A stretch of 64,000 nucleotides of DNA from the NCBI GenBank assembly GCA_026005135.1, contig BPKM01000001.1:1-64000 (forward strand), read 5' to 3'. The notes under the pieces are model-generated. The model ran no database searches. It saw only the letters and a list, made by a program, of their open reading frames with translations, and was not told the DNA's origin. Positions 9,301 to 17,821 of the stretch are shown here, piece by piece. Source of the DNA: Leptospiraceae bacterium. Lineage in GTDB: Bacteria > Spirochaetota > Leptospiria > Leptospirales > Leptonemataceae. Each line of letters starts with the position of its first letter. Positions within the stretch are counted from its first letter, which is position 1. The translations under genes were made by a program, and so were the position numbers.

Positions 9301-10371
9301 ATGAAATTAAATAATAAGAAAATTTTAGTATTTATATTTATTTTAGTTTTAGGATATTGCAAAAGCGAAGATTTAAAACATATTCCAAAAAAAGAAACAA
9401 TTATTAAAGATGTATGTCCTCGTAATAATTATGAATTTTATCAAAATTTTATTTTTTATGAATATGATGTTATAAAACAAAAAGATCAGTTAAGAGTAGA
9501 GCATTATCCAACTTCTAATGAAAGAAGAATTGATCTTTTTTATCCTTATATTAAAAATAAAAAAGGTGGTTATATTGGTGTTGGCACAGATCAAAATCTA
9601 ACTTTTATTGCATGGGCAAAGTCTGATTATGCTTATTTAGTGGATTTTGATTGGGTAGCTGTATATATAAATCGCTTACATTTATTATTTATTGATAAAA
9701 GTGAAAATTTTCAGCAATTTAGAGAAAAATGGTCCTTAAAAAATAAAAAAAATACAATTCAATTTATAAAAAATTATTTCAAAGACAAAGAAGAACAAAA
9801 AAAATTTTTAAAAGCTTATTCTATTGCCTTATATCCTGTACAGGAACGATTTAGAGATTTAGAATATATGAGTAAACATTTTAAATTTTCTTCGTTTCAT
9901 AATAATCCAGAAGATTTTCAATATTTAAAAAAAATGATACAAGAAAATAAAATCTATCCTATAGTAGGAGATATCAATGGAACTATTACACTTCAAAATA
10001 TAGGAAAAGCATCAAAAAAATTATGTGTTCCAATTCATGTTATTTATCTTTCGAATGCAGAAGAATATTATCGTTATCCAGAATCATTTCGTAAAAATAT
10101 AATGAGTTTAAACATTGATAAAGATGCTATTATTATTAGAACAGTAACAACAGGTGCAAAGATATTTGGATATCCAGAGGGAGAAAAATATTTAGAAATT
10201 CCCTTTCATTATAATATTCAAAAGGTAGAAAATCTTATACAATGGTTTCAGTTAGAAAAGTTATGGATTTACCATATGTTAAAATATAGACGAGATATAG
10301 AAAAAGGTTTTTCTATTTTAGAAACAACTCCTTTAGAAGCTGGATTATTACAAACATCAATTCAGAATTAA
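9301..10371 (+). CDS. LIC_10091-like lipoprotein
   Basis: A 356-residue protein with a lipoprotein signal peptide (hydrophobic helix, then LGYC with Cys at residue 20). The mature part contains GVGTDQNLTFIAWAKSDYAYLVDFDW, VGDINGTITL and a C-terminal IIRTVTTGAKIFGYPEG region. This combination resembles the leptospiral LIC_10091 family, whose structure is known to have a Rossmann-like core but whose activity is not established. The assignment is from memory of that family and is moderate in confidence. It is followed at 10 bases by the CapA-like gene and then the phospholipase D gene, which suggests a three-gene surface or envelope operon. Confidence 0.6.
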   Translation: MKLNNKKILVFIFILVLGYCKSEDLKHIPKKETIIKDVCPRNNYEFYQNFIFYEYDVIKQKDQLRVEHYPTSNERRIDLFYPYIKNKKGGYIGVGTDQNLTFIAWAKSDYAYLVDFDWVAVYINRLHLLFIDKSENFQQFREKWSLKNKKNTIQFIKNYFKDKEEQKKFLKAYSIALYPVQERFRDLEYMSKHFKFSSFHNNPEDFQYLKKMIQENKIYPIVGDINGTITLQNIGKASKKLCVPIHVIYLSNAEEYYRYPESFRKNIMSLNIDKDAIIIRTVTTGAKIFGYPEGEKYLEIPFHYNIQKVENLIQWFQLEKLWIYHMLKYRRDIEKGFSILETTPLEAGLLQTSIQN

Positions 10372-10381
10372 ATCTAATATT

Positions 10382-11545
10382 ATGAAAACTAAAAACATAT
10401 TTATTTTTATAATGATTTTTATTTATAAAACAGTTTTATTTGCAGAATCTCAAATTCTTTCTTTTTCAGTTGTTGGAGATATTATGAATCATGATTTGCA
10501 GATACAAACAGCATATAATAAACAATGTGATTGTTGGGATTATAGATTCTCTTTTGAGAAGGTTAAACCCTATTTAGAGAAGGCTGATGTGACTATCGGC
10601 AATTTAGAAACAACCTTGCCAGGAGATAAAAATAAATTTTCTGGTTATCCAAAATTTGGAGCACCAGATGAGCTTGTAGATGCTTTAAAATGGTCTGGTT
10701 TTGATATATTAACCTTAGCAAACAATCATAGCGCAGATAAAGGATATGATGCAATTATAAGAACGCGATTAATAGTAGAAAAAAAAGGTATAATACCCCT
10801 TGGAACATTTTATAATGAAGAGCATCAACAAAAAAACTCAATTGTAATATATAATAAAAATAACTTTAAAATAGCTTTATTAAATTTTACTTATGGTACA
10901 AATGGTATACCAGTACCAAACCCAGCAAAAATTAATGAAATTGACTTGAATTTTATAAGAGATCAGATTCATAAAGCAAAAGAAAATAATCCAGATATCA
11001 TTATTGTACTTTTTCATTATGGAACAGAATATAAAACAAAACCAGATATTTATCAACAATATTTAGTTAAGATTGCTTTAAAGGAAGGTGTAGATATTGT
11101 ATTAGGTGGTCATCCACATGTTTTACAACCATTCGAATTACTTACAATAAAAGATAAATATGGAATGAAAAAGGAACGATTAATTGTATGGTCCTTAGGA
11201 AATTTTGTTTCCAATCAAAAGCGAATTAATACTACTGGTGGAATGATCTTTCAATTTCAATTAATAAAACAAAATAATCATATAAAAATTACTAATCTGG
11301 ATTATATACCTGTTTTTGTAGATTTTAATCAAAGACATTATATTTTACCAATAAATGATTATATTTATCTTTCTTTAAAAAAAGAAAAAAATAAAAAATT
11401 ATATGGTTTAGTAAATTGGAATAAAAAGAAGTATCATATATATTTTAAAAATAACGAAGTTAAAAATAAATTTAAAATGATTTCTTTTTTTAGAAATGCC
11501 ATAAAAATTTTACAAATTATGCCTCGTCAGATGGAAATAAGATAA
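10382..11545 (+). CDS. CapA-family calcineurin-like phosphoesterase
   Basis: A 387-residue secreted protein with an N-terminal signal peptide (residues about 1-21, ending FAE). It carries the CapA/PgsA motifs VVGDIMNHD, GNLETTL, LANNHSADKGYDAI, FHYGTEY and GGHPHVLQPFELL, which supply the metal-binding Asp, Asn and His residues of the metallophosphoesterase fold. CapA-type proteins are linked to poly-gamma-glutamate capsule export or attachment in bacilli. Elsewhere they are found near cell-surface polysaccharide genes, so the substrate here cannot be stated. It sits between the LIC_10091-like lipoprotein and a phospholipase D gene (gaps of 10 and 3 bases), consistent with one operon. Confidence 0.85.
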   Translation: MKTKNIFIFIMIFIYKTVLFAESQILSFSVVGDIMNHDLQIQTAYNKQCDCWDYRFSFEKVKPYLEKADVTIGNLETTLPGDKNKFSGYPKFGAPDELVDALKWSGFDILTLANNHSADKGYDAIIRTRLIVEKKGIIPLGTFYNEEHQQKNSIVIYNKNNFKIALLNFTYGTNGIPVPNPAKINEIDLNFIRDQIHKAKENNPDIIIVLFHYGTEYKTKPDIYQQYLVKIALKEGVDIVLGGHPHVLQPFELLTIKDKYGMKKERLIVWSLGNFVSNQKRINTTGGMIFQFQLIKQNNHIKITNLDYIPVFVDFNQRHYILPINDYIYLSLKKEKNKKLYGLVNWNKKKYHIYFKNNEVKNKFKMISFFRNAIKILQIMPRQMEIR

Positions 11546-11548
11546 ACT

Positions 11549-12661
11549 ATGATAAAATTGTTTTTTGAAGGGGATTTGTTTTTTGAACAATTAAAAGAAG
11601 ATATAAGAAATGCGAAAGATTATATATTTATAGAATTTTATATTTTTCAATTAGAACATATTGGTAAAGAATTACTTCAACTTTTGATAAAAAAAAATAG
11701 AAATGATAAAGTGACTGTAAAAATACTCGTAGATGGTATAGGTTCTAGAGATTATGTAGAAGATTTATTCAAATTAACAAAAGATACTTCTATAGAAGTT
11801 GGAGTATATAAACCATTTCGTTTTAAATTTTTATTTCGTTCAGGGTATCATAGAAGAAATCATCGTAAGTTAATACTTATTGATGATAGAATATTATATA
11901 CAGGTGGTATGAATATTAAAGATGTAATGTCAAAAAGAATAATGGGGGAACATAGATGGCGAGATACAATGGTTAGAATTGAAAATGGCTATCATGTAGA
12001 AATTCGAAGAATTTTTTTTCAATGTAAACTGGATTATATAGGATTATGGAGAATTACAAAAAGAGGTTTTTATTTTTTACCTAAGCTAATTCCTATTTTA
12101 AATGCATTAAAGAAAAATCAAAGATTTATAATTTTTTCTTCTCTTAATAAAAAAAGAAGACGTTTATTTAGAAAATTTTATTATGATTTTATAGATCATT
12201 CTCATAATTTTCTTTATATTGCAACACCGTATTTTGTTCCACCAATAAAATTAATTCGACTTTTAAAACAAAAGGCAGCTCAGGGGGTAGATGTACGAAT
12301 ATTAACGGCTGGGAATACAGATGTTTGGCTTGCAAGACAGGCTGGTAGAGCAGTATATTCCACATTATTAAAATCTGGTGTAAAAATATATGAATTTCAT
12401 AATAGAGTTTTTCATGCAAAACAAACAATCAATGAAAATGGATTAATAATAGGTTCATCAAATATTGATTATAGAAGTTTTTTACATAATCTCGAAATAG
12501 ATATTTATTTATCTACAGAAGAAGTATTAAAAAATATACTTTTTCAGTGGCAAAAAGATATAGAAGAAAGTGAACAAATCCATTATAAAGAATGGAAAAG
12601 AAGAGGGATATTAGAAAAAATTACAGAAAAAATAGCTTATGGTTTACGTTATTACTTATAG
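11549..12661 (+). CDS. phospholipase D / cardiolipin synthase-like protein
   Basis: A 370-residue protein with two PLD repeats. The first HKD motif is intact (HRKLILID followed by GGMN). The second reads HAKQTINE followed by GSSN, so the expected Asp of H-x-K-x4-D is replaced by Glu. Intervening WRDTMVRIEN and ATPYFVPP segments match the cardiolipin synthase layout. Unlike classical Cls, there are no N-terminal membrane helices; only a cytosolic-type start is seen. It could condense two phosphatidylglycerols to cardiolipin or act as a broad phosphatidyl transferase. It ends 35 bases before the convergent acyl-CoA dehydrogenase, with a terminator hairpin in between. Confidence 0.85.
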   Translation: MIKLFFEGDLFFEQLKEDIRNAKDYIFIEFYIFQLEHIGKELLQLLIKKNRNDKVTVKILVDGIGSRDYVEDLFKLTKDTSIEVGVYKPFRFKFLFRSGYHRRNHRKLILIDDRILYTGGMNIKDVMSKRIMGEHRWRDTMVRIENGYHVEIRRIFFQCKLDYIGLWRITKRGFYFLPKLIPILNALKKNQRFIIFSSLNKKRRRLFRKFYYDFIDHSHNFLYIATPYFVPPIKLIRLLKQKAAQGVDVRILTAGNTDVWLARQAGRAVYSTLLKSGVKIYEFHNRVFHAKQTINENGLIIGSSNIDYRSFLHNLEIDIYLSTEEVLKNILFQWQKDIEESEQIHYKEWKRRGILEKITEKIAYGLRYYL

Positions 12662-12667
12662 AATAAC

Positions 12668-12694
12668 AAGGCACAAAAAAGTGCCCTGTTTTAT
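12668..12694. terminator. bidirectional intrinsic terminator
   Basis: A GGCAC-AAAAAA-GTGCC hairpin lies between two convergent genes (phospholipase D and acyl-CoA dehydrogenase). It has T-rich sequence on the plus side and a T-rich loop and flank on the minus side, so it probably ends both transcripts. Confidence 0.7.
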
Positions 12695-12695
12695 A

Positions 12696-14345
12696 TTATG
12701 TAGCTGAACCAGTTAAAACCTGATTTAATATATCCCTTGCACAAACTCGTAATGCCATTACTTCTTCTGCACCTTCAAAAATAGAAAATACTCTTGCATC
12801 AACAAAATATCGAGATACAGGATATTCCTCTGCATATCCCATACCACCATGAATTTGCATTGCTTCTCTTGTTACCCATTCTGATAATTTTGAAGCATAA
12901 AATTTTACAAGAGTTGCTTCCATATTTCCTTTTCCTTCGTCCATCATTCGAGCTACTTCGTAAGAATATTGTCTACATGCTTGAATAATCATTGCCATTC
13001 TTGCTAGTTTCCATCTTGTTAACTGATATTCTTTAATTTCTTTTCCAAAAACTTTTCTTTCTTGAGAATATCTATTAGCTGCTTCTAAAGCTGCCTGCAT
13101 AACACCAGTAGCCCTTGCTGCTGTTTGAACTCTACCACCAGCAAAACCAGCCATCTGTAAATAAAATCCTTTTCCTCTTCCTTCTTCTCCACCTACAAGA
13201 TTTTCGTCTGGAACAAACCAATTATCAAAACTAACTTCAAAACTATGCATACCTCTATAACCAATAGTAGGAATAGCAGAGCCAGTAATAACACCTTTAA
13301 TACCATTTTCTTCTTTGGTAAACTCAAACTTATGATCTTTGGAACGTGGTTTTTCTGCTAAAAGGATTGATAATCCTTTATGTTTTAAATTTGGATCTTT
13401 TTCTGTTCTTGCTAAAACTAGTAGGGTATCAGCATAACCTGCAAAAGTACACCAGGTTTTTACTCCATTTATTACCCAACCACCATCTACTTTATCTGCT
13501 GCTACTTTCATACCAGCAACATCACTACCAAAATTGGGTTCTGTTACTGCAATTGCTACCATTTTTTCTCCAGAAGCAATTAAAGGTAACCATTTTAGTT
13601 TTTGTTCTTCTGTACCACCTTTTAATAAAGCTTTTGATAAAATTTCTGGTCTTGTAATTAAAGAACCAGCAATACCTAAACTACCTCTTGATAATTCTTC
13701 TGTAACAATCATCATACCTATATTGCCAAAAGAATCTAAATAACCACCATACTGCTCCGGAATTGATAAACCAAAGGCGCCATTTTCAATTAATACATTA
13801 AGAATTTCGTCTGGTATAAATTCATCATGACGATGTACTCTTTCTGCATGTGGATAAACTACTTCTTCAGCGATTTTTCTATACGCATCTCTTATCTCTT
13901 GATAATCATCTGTATCTAAGCTTCCATAATTACCTTTTAAAACTTCCCATGCAACAAAATCATATAAATCTTTACTTAAAAGTTCCTGAATAGCTTTATT
14001 ATTTTCAATACTAAATAATTGATTTAATTCCTCATTAGAAACTTCGTATTCATTTATTCTAGAAGAAAGTTCTGTACGAAGATGATGAAATGATTCTCCA
14101 AGAAAAATGGCAGACATTGCTTTTTCTAAATCTGATTTATTTTCAGCATAGTTTAGAAAATGATTTGCTACATATTTTTCTGCGACACAAAATGCAAGGT
14201 TATAATGTATATACTGATTTTCGTCCATTTTAGAAATGGATAATTCACCATTATTTTGAATTTTTTTTGCTAATCTTTCAATAATTTTTTGTAATTGATC
14301 TTCATAAGTTTGCTTAATTTTTTTTGCTGTTTCTATTGCTGTCAT
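12696..14345 (-). CDS. acyl-CoA dehydrogenase
   Basis: A 549-residue flavoprotein. It has the conserved acyl-CoA dehydrogenase core: MIVTEELSRGSLGIAGSL, VAIAVTEPNFGSDVAGMKV with WVINGVKTW, and the C-terminal RVQTAARATGVMQAAL and IHGGMGYAEEYPVSRYFVDARV. The catalytic region ends with FEGAEEVM. About 130-150 N-terminal residues precede the usual start of the fold, so this is a longer member than the ~380-residue short-chain type. It introduces the trans-2 double bond in beta-oxidation and passes electrons to ETF. In a leptospira-like organism, fatty acid oxidation is expected. The upstream region 14346-14746 has an inverted repeat (14408-14426) that could be an operator. Confidence 0.93.
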   Translation of the reverse strand: MTAIETAKKIKQTYEDQLQKIIERLAKKIQNNGELSISKMDENQYIHYNLAFCVAEKYVANHFLNYAENKSDLEKAMSAIFLGESFHHLRTELSSRINEYEVSNEELNQLFSIENNKAIQELLSKDLYDFVAWEVLKGNYGSLDTDDYQEIRDAYRKIAEEVVYPHAERVHRHDEFIPDEILNVLIENGAFGLSIPEQYGGYLDSFGNIGMMIVTEELSRGSLGIAGSLITRPEILSKALLKGGTEEQKLKWLPLIASGEKMVAIAVTEPNFGSDVAGMKVAADKVDGGWVINGVKTWCTFAGYADTLLVLARTEKDPNLKHKGLSILLAEKPRSKDHKFEFTKEENGIKGVITGSAIPTIGYRGMHSFEVSFDNWFVPDENLVGGEEGRGKGFYLQMAGFAGGRVQTAARATGVMQAALEAANRYSQERKVFGKEIKEYQLTRWKLARMAMIIQACRQYSYEVARMMDEGKGNMEATLVKFYASKLSEWVTREAMQIHGGMGYAEEYPVSRYFVDARVFSIFEGAEEVMALRVCARDILNQVLTGSAT

Positions 14346-14514
14346 AATGGCTTAAAATTTTCATTTGACTTCTCTTGACTACTCTTTTTTGGTTTAGTTT
14401 CCTCTATAGGAATAAATTGCATTCCTGAAATAATTTAAAATAATATACAAAAAAATATATATAATTATAATAAATAATATTTAAAACTATTTTATAATCA
14501 GTATGAAATTTTAG

Positions 14515-14542
14515 TTGACTTAAAAATAAATATTTATATAAT
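14515..14542 (+). promoter_or_regulatory. sigma-70-type promoter of the cupredoxin operon
   Basis: TTGACT (14515-14520), a 16-base spacer and TATAAT (14537-14542) form a near-consensus promoter about 205 bases upstream of the cupredoxin start. Confidence 0.6.
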
Positions 14543-14704
14543 TAGAATAGTTCTAAATATAAAAAATTCTATTTATTAAATGAAGTTTCTAAGTTATAAT
14601 ATTGGAGGTAAGATATGAAATAAAAACCAACAAAATTATATAAATTTAAGATTAAGATAAGGAAGAGCTAAATAATCATTATTGAGTTTTACAGAACAAA
14701 TATT

Positions 14705-14718
14705 GGGAGGTGGGTGGG
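14705..14718 (+). promoter_or_regulatory. G-rich tract, possible G-quadruplex, in the operon leader
   Basis: GGGAGGTGGGTGGG has four closely spaced G-runs in an otherwise very AT-rich leader and lies 28 bases before the cupredoxin start. A near copy occurs at 15607-15621 ahead of the next gene. The tract is separate from the ribosome binding site (AGGAGG at 14736-14741). Confidence 0.45.
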
Positions 14719-14746
14719 AAAAATATAACTCTATTAGGAGGTAATT

Positions 14747-15535
14747 ATGAGAAAAAAAATACTATTTTTAACAATAACATTTACATTTATTTTTACAATG
14801 ATTATGGGTTTATTTAAGATTCTGGATCATAATAAAGTAAATCACTACAATGTGGAATATGTAAAAATTTTTAAACCCCTTTTTGCCTATAAAGAAGATA
14901 CTGTTAAAAATTCTGGTAAAATAAAAGGGAAGGTTCTTTTTAAAGGAAATAAAATACCTTCAAATAAGAAAAAATTGATAACTAAGGATAAAGAGGTATG
15001 TGGTGAAGGTTATAAGATAGATGAAGTTTTTAAAATAAATTCTAAAAAAGAAATACAAAATGTAGTTTTACATTTAACGAACATTTCTAAGGGAAAAACA
15101 TTTAAGAAAGATGAAGTTATTTTAGAACAAATCAAATGTGAGTTTCAACCAAGAATAGTAGTCATTCCTGTAGGAGCTAAGCTAACAATTATTAATAAAG
15201 ATATTGTAACACATGAAGCTAATGGCATCTTCAATTACGCTACGTTATTTCAATTAGCACAGCACAAAGAAGGTATGAAGGACTCTATAGAACTGAAAGA
15301 ACCAGGTATTGTTTCTATAACTTGTAATATACATGGTTGGATGAAAGCATTTGGATATGTTGTAGATAATCCTTATTATGATATAAGTGATGAAAAGGGA
15401 AATTTTGAAATATCTGATATACCGCCAGGTACATATAAATTAAAGATTTGGCATGAAAAACTTAAATCTCAGGAGATAGATATTTCTATTAAACCAAATG
15501 AAAATAAAACTCTAATAGTTGAACTATCTGAATAA
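14747..15535 (+). CDS. membrane-anchored cupredoxin-type copper protein
   Basis: A 262-residue protein with an N-terminal membrane anchor or signal segment (residues 6-24). A cupredoxin fold carries the type-1 copper ligands H156 (THEAN), C193, H196 and M199 (C-x-x-H-x-x-M in TCNIHGWM). The C-terminal ~50 residues form a carboxypeptidase-regulatory-like (prealbumin) beta module (NFEISDIPPGTYKLKIWH). The Met start has a strong AGGAGG. It heads an operon with a di-haem peroxidase, a phosphoesterase and a cytochrome c, so it may shuttle electrons to or from the peroxidase in the periplasm. This pairing resembles methylamine-utilisation-like modules, but no methylamine dehydrogenase is present here. 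Confidence 0.75.
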   Translation: MRKKILFLTITFTFIFTMIMGLFKILDHNKVNHYNVEYVKIFKPLFAYKEDTVKNSGKIKGKVLFKGNKIPSNKKKLITKDKEVCGEGYKIDEVFKINSKKEIQNVVLHLTNISKGKTFKKDEVILEQIKCEFQPRIVVIPVGAKLTIINKDIVTHEANGIFNYATLFQLAQHKEGMKDSIELKEPGIVSITCNIHGWMKAFGYVVDNPYYDISDEKGNFEISDIPPGTYKLKIWHEKLKSQEIDISIKPNENKTLIVELSE

Positions 15536-15606
15536 AAATTAGATATATTATTTTTACTCTTACTTATAAAAAAACTATTATTATAGAACTTCGATTAACA
15601 ATAAAA

Positions 15607-15621
15607 GGAGGGTGGGTGGGG
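15607..15621 (+). promoter_or_regulatory. second G-rich tract ahead of the peroxidase gene
   Basis: GGAGGGTGGGTGGGG repeats the pattern of the tract at 14705 and lies 47 bases before the peroxidase start, followed by a separate AGGAGG ribosome binding site. It creates a spurious GTG-initiated extension at 15612 that I reject. Confidence 0.45.
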
Positions 15622-15668
15622 ATAAAGTGTTGTTGTTTTTAAACAGCATTAAATCTCAAGGAGGTAAT

Positions 15669-16754
15669 ATGAAAATAAAAACAAATATAACTGTTAAAAC
15701 TTTATTCTTATTTTTGGTAATACCCTTAATAGCAAAGGAACCAACATTGGAACCATTACCAGAAGTTAGCATACCTAAGGATAATCCACAAACAAAAGCG
15801 AAAATAGAATTGGGTAAGCTACTTTATTTCGATCCAAGATTATCGGGTGATGGATCAACTTCTTGTGCAACATGCCATGATCCGAATCAAGGATTTGCAA
15901 AGAGCACTGAAATGTCCCCTGCTTATCCAGGGAATAAGCATTTTAGACATTCTCCTACAGTATTAAATAGTGCTTATAATGATAAGTTGTTCTGGGATGG
16001 AAGAGCTAATAGTTTAGAAGAACAAGCAGAAAAACCAATTGCATCTCCTTTTGAAATGAATATGAATTATGATTTGCTAGAAGAACGATTAAAGTCTATA
16101 CCAAAATATGTAGAAATGTTTAAAAAAGCATTTCCAGGAGAGAAAGAGCCAATAACAATAAAGAATATAGCGAAAGCAATAGCAGCTTTTGAAAGAACTT
16201 TAATAACACCCAATTCACCATTTGATAGATATCTAAGGGGTGAAAAAAATGCACTTAATCCACAGCAAGTTAAAGGTTTAGAAATTTTTAAAGGTAAAGC
16301 TAATTGTATTCAGTGTCATAATGGGCCAAATCTAACAGATAATCAATTACATATAACGGGAGTTCCAAAAGCCAAAATAGAGGATGATTCACAAGTACAA
16401 GCTGTTCGTAGATTTGTTCTTAAAACAGGTGGGATAATAGATTATGAAAATTATGATAGAGATCCAGGTGCTTTTGCAAGCACAAAAGATAAAAAACAAT
16501 TAAATGCTTTTAAAACACCTAGTTTAAGAAATGTTGCTATTACACCACCTTATATGCATAATGGTGTCTTTAAAACTTTGGACGAAGTAATTGAATTTTA
16601 TAATAATGGTGGTGGGGATATTCGAAATAAAGATCCAAAGTTAAAACGATTAAATCTTACAAAAGAAGAAAAGGAAGCATTAAAAGCCTTTTTACATTCA
16701 TTAACTGGTGAAATTCCAGAAGTGGAAGAACCAGAATTACCGCAATATAAATAA
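15669..16754 (+). CDS. di-haem cytochrome c peroxidase / MauG family protein
   Basis: A 361-residue periplasmic protein with a signal peptide (residues 1-22, ...PLIAKE). It has two haem c sites, CATCH (C66-H70) and CIQCH (C213-H217), plus family motifs LFFDPRLSGDGS-type (LLYFDPRLSGDGS), FWDGRANSLEEQA, and TPSLRNVAITPPYMHNGVFKTL. The family reduces H2O2 using electrons from c-type cytochromes or cupredoxins, or oxidises protein tryptophans (MauG). The start at 15669 is chosen because an AGGAGG site lies 9 bases upstream and the signal peptide begins there. It is 134 bases downstream of the cupredoxin gene and 19 bases before the phosphoesterase gene. Confidence 0.92.
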   Translation: MKIKTNITVKTLFLFLVIPLIAKEPTLEPLPEVSIPKDNPQTKAKIELGKLLYFDPRLSGDGSTSCATCHDPNQGFAKSTEMSPAYPGNKHFRHSPTVLNSAYNDKLFWDGRANSLEEQAEKPIASPFEMNMNYDLLEERLKSIPKYVEMFKKAFPGEKEPITIKNIAKAIAAFERTLITPNSPFDRYLRGEKNALNPQQVKGLEIFKGKANCIQCHNGPNLTDNQLHITGVPKAKIEDDSQVQAVRRFVLKTGGIIDYENYDRDPGAFASTKDKKQLNAFKTPSLRNVAITPPYMHNGVFKTLDEVIEFYNNGGGDIRNKDPKLKRLNLTKEEKEALKAFLHSLTGEIPEVEEPELPQYK

Positions 16755-16773
16755 TAAAATTATGGAGGTCAAT

Positions 16774-17799
16774 ATGTTAGAAAAACGAATTTCAAGAAAA
16801 CAATTTTTAAAATTAGGAACTGCAACTGTTGCAGCTGGTGCTTTTGCTCCTTTTAGTGGCTTTGTTGATATATTGGAAGGTGCAGAAAAAAAGGTTTCTC
16901 CATTTCGATTTGTTGTTGTAGGAGATACCCATTTATATGATATTCCCAATCACAGATTTGATCTTACATTTAAAAGGGCTGTAGAAGAAATAAAAAAAAT
17001 GAAACCAAAGCCAGATTTTGTTATATTCTTAGGGGATTTAGCACAATTTGGTAAAAAAACAGAATTAGAAAAAGGTTATAAATTTTTAAAAGAAATGGGA
17101 ATAGATTATAAAATTATTCCCGGTGAACATGATTGGTATCTCGATATGGGAACAACCTGGAAGAATATGTTTGGTAATCCTTACTGGCATTTTGAACATA
17201 AAGGGGTACATTTTATAGGTATGAATTCTATATTAGTAAGAGACTATTGGACTGCAAGACAAATGTCTCCAGAGGAAAGAATGAACGCAATTGCTGAATT
17301 AGAATGTCATATTTGTGGATTATGGGGAGTAAGAGAAGAACAATTAGAATGGCTTAAAAAAGAAGTAAAAAACTTAGAACCAAATACACCTATTGTTTTA
17401 ATTACACATTCTCCTTTATGGGATTATTATCCAAGGTGGAATTTTCAAACTGAGGATGCTCCAGAAATAAGAAAAATCATGTCTAAATTCGAAAAAGTAA
17501 TTTCAATTCATGGACATGTACATCAAATCGTTTATAATGAATTTGATAATTTTGTCTCCTTAGGTAATTTGGCTACTTCTTGGCCATGGCCATATCCACC
17601 AGTAAAATTACCATATCCCGAAATTCGTATGTTTAGAGGGGATCCGGGAGATAAATTTGATGTTGTTGGATATATGAATGTTAATATTGATAAAAGTTTT
17701 CTTGGAGAATTAGTAGGAAGTAAAATTAAAGCTGTTGCAAAATATAGTGAATGGGCAACATTCTTACCAGATAAAGTAAAAAAAGGTATTGAACTATAA
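16774..17799 (+). CDS. secreted calcineurin-like metallophosphoesterase
   Basis: The start at 16774 follows a GGAGG site. The N-terminus KRISRKQFLKLG followed by a hydrophobic Ala-rich segment looks like a Tat signal with Arg-Lys in place of Arg-Arg. The mature protein has the dinuclear metal motifs GDTHLYD, FLGDLAQF, PGEHDW, LITHSPLW and IHGHVHQ. The substrate is not evident. The 342-residue protein lies in the redox operon between the di-haem peroxidase and the small cytochrome c, and tatA/tatC occur elsewhere in the window (39-40 kb). A link to periplasmic phosphate or nucleotide release is inferred, not shown. Confidence 0.85.
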   Translation: MLEKRISRKQFLKLGTATVAAGAFAPFSGFVDILEGAEKKVSPFRFVVVGDTHLYDIPNHRFDLTFKRAVEEIKKMKPKPDFVIFLGDLAQFGKKTELEKGYKFLKEMGIDYKIIPGEHDWYLDMGTTWKNMFGNPYWHFEHKGVHFIGMNSILVRDYWTARQMSPEERMNAIAELECHICGLWGVREEQLEWLKKEVKNLEPNTPIVLITHSPLWDYYPRWNFQTEDAPEIRKIMSKFEKVISIHGHVHQIVYNEFDNFVSLGNLATSWPWPYPPVKLPYPEIRMFRGDPGDKFDVVGYMNVNIDKSFLGELVGSKIKAVAKYSEWATFLPDKVKKGIEL

Positions 17800-17821
17800 A
17801 TACTTATTAAAGGAGGACACG

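Larger units (their letters stand above)
14346..14746. promoter_or_regulatory. divergent regulatory region between acyl-CoA dehydrogenase and the cupredoxin operon
   Basis: A 401-base gap without a gene. It holds a 6-bp inverted repeat with a 7-base spacer (AGGAAT...ATTCCT, 14408-14426) near the acyl-CoA dehydrogenase start. It also holds a promoter for the plus strand at 14515-14542, a two-codon start-stop ORF with a consensus ribosome binding site (14603-14623), and a G-rich tract (14705-14718). The resulting 5' leader of the cupredoxin operon would be about 200 bases, long enough for a post-transcriptional control element, although I cannot assign one. Confidence 0.55.

Noticed and set aside
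15612..15668. A GTG-initiated 19-residue extension of the peroxidase
   Set aside because: The codon lies in the G-rich tract. The ATG at 15669 has its own AGGAGG site and starts a proper signal peptide.
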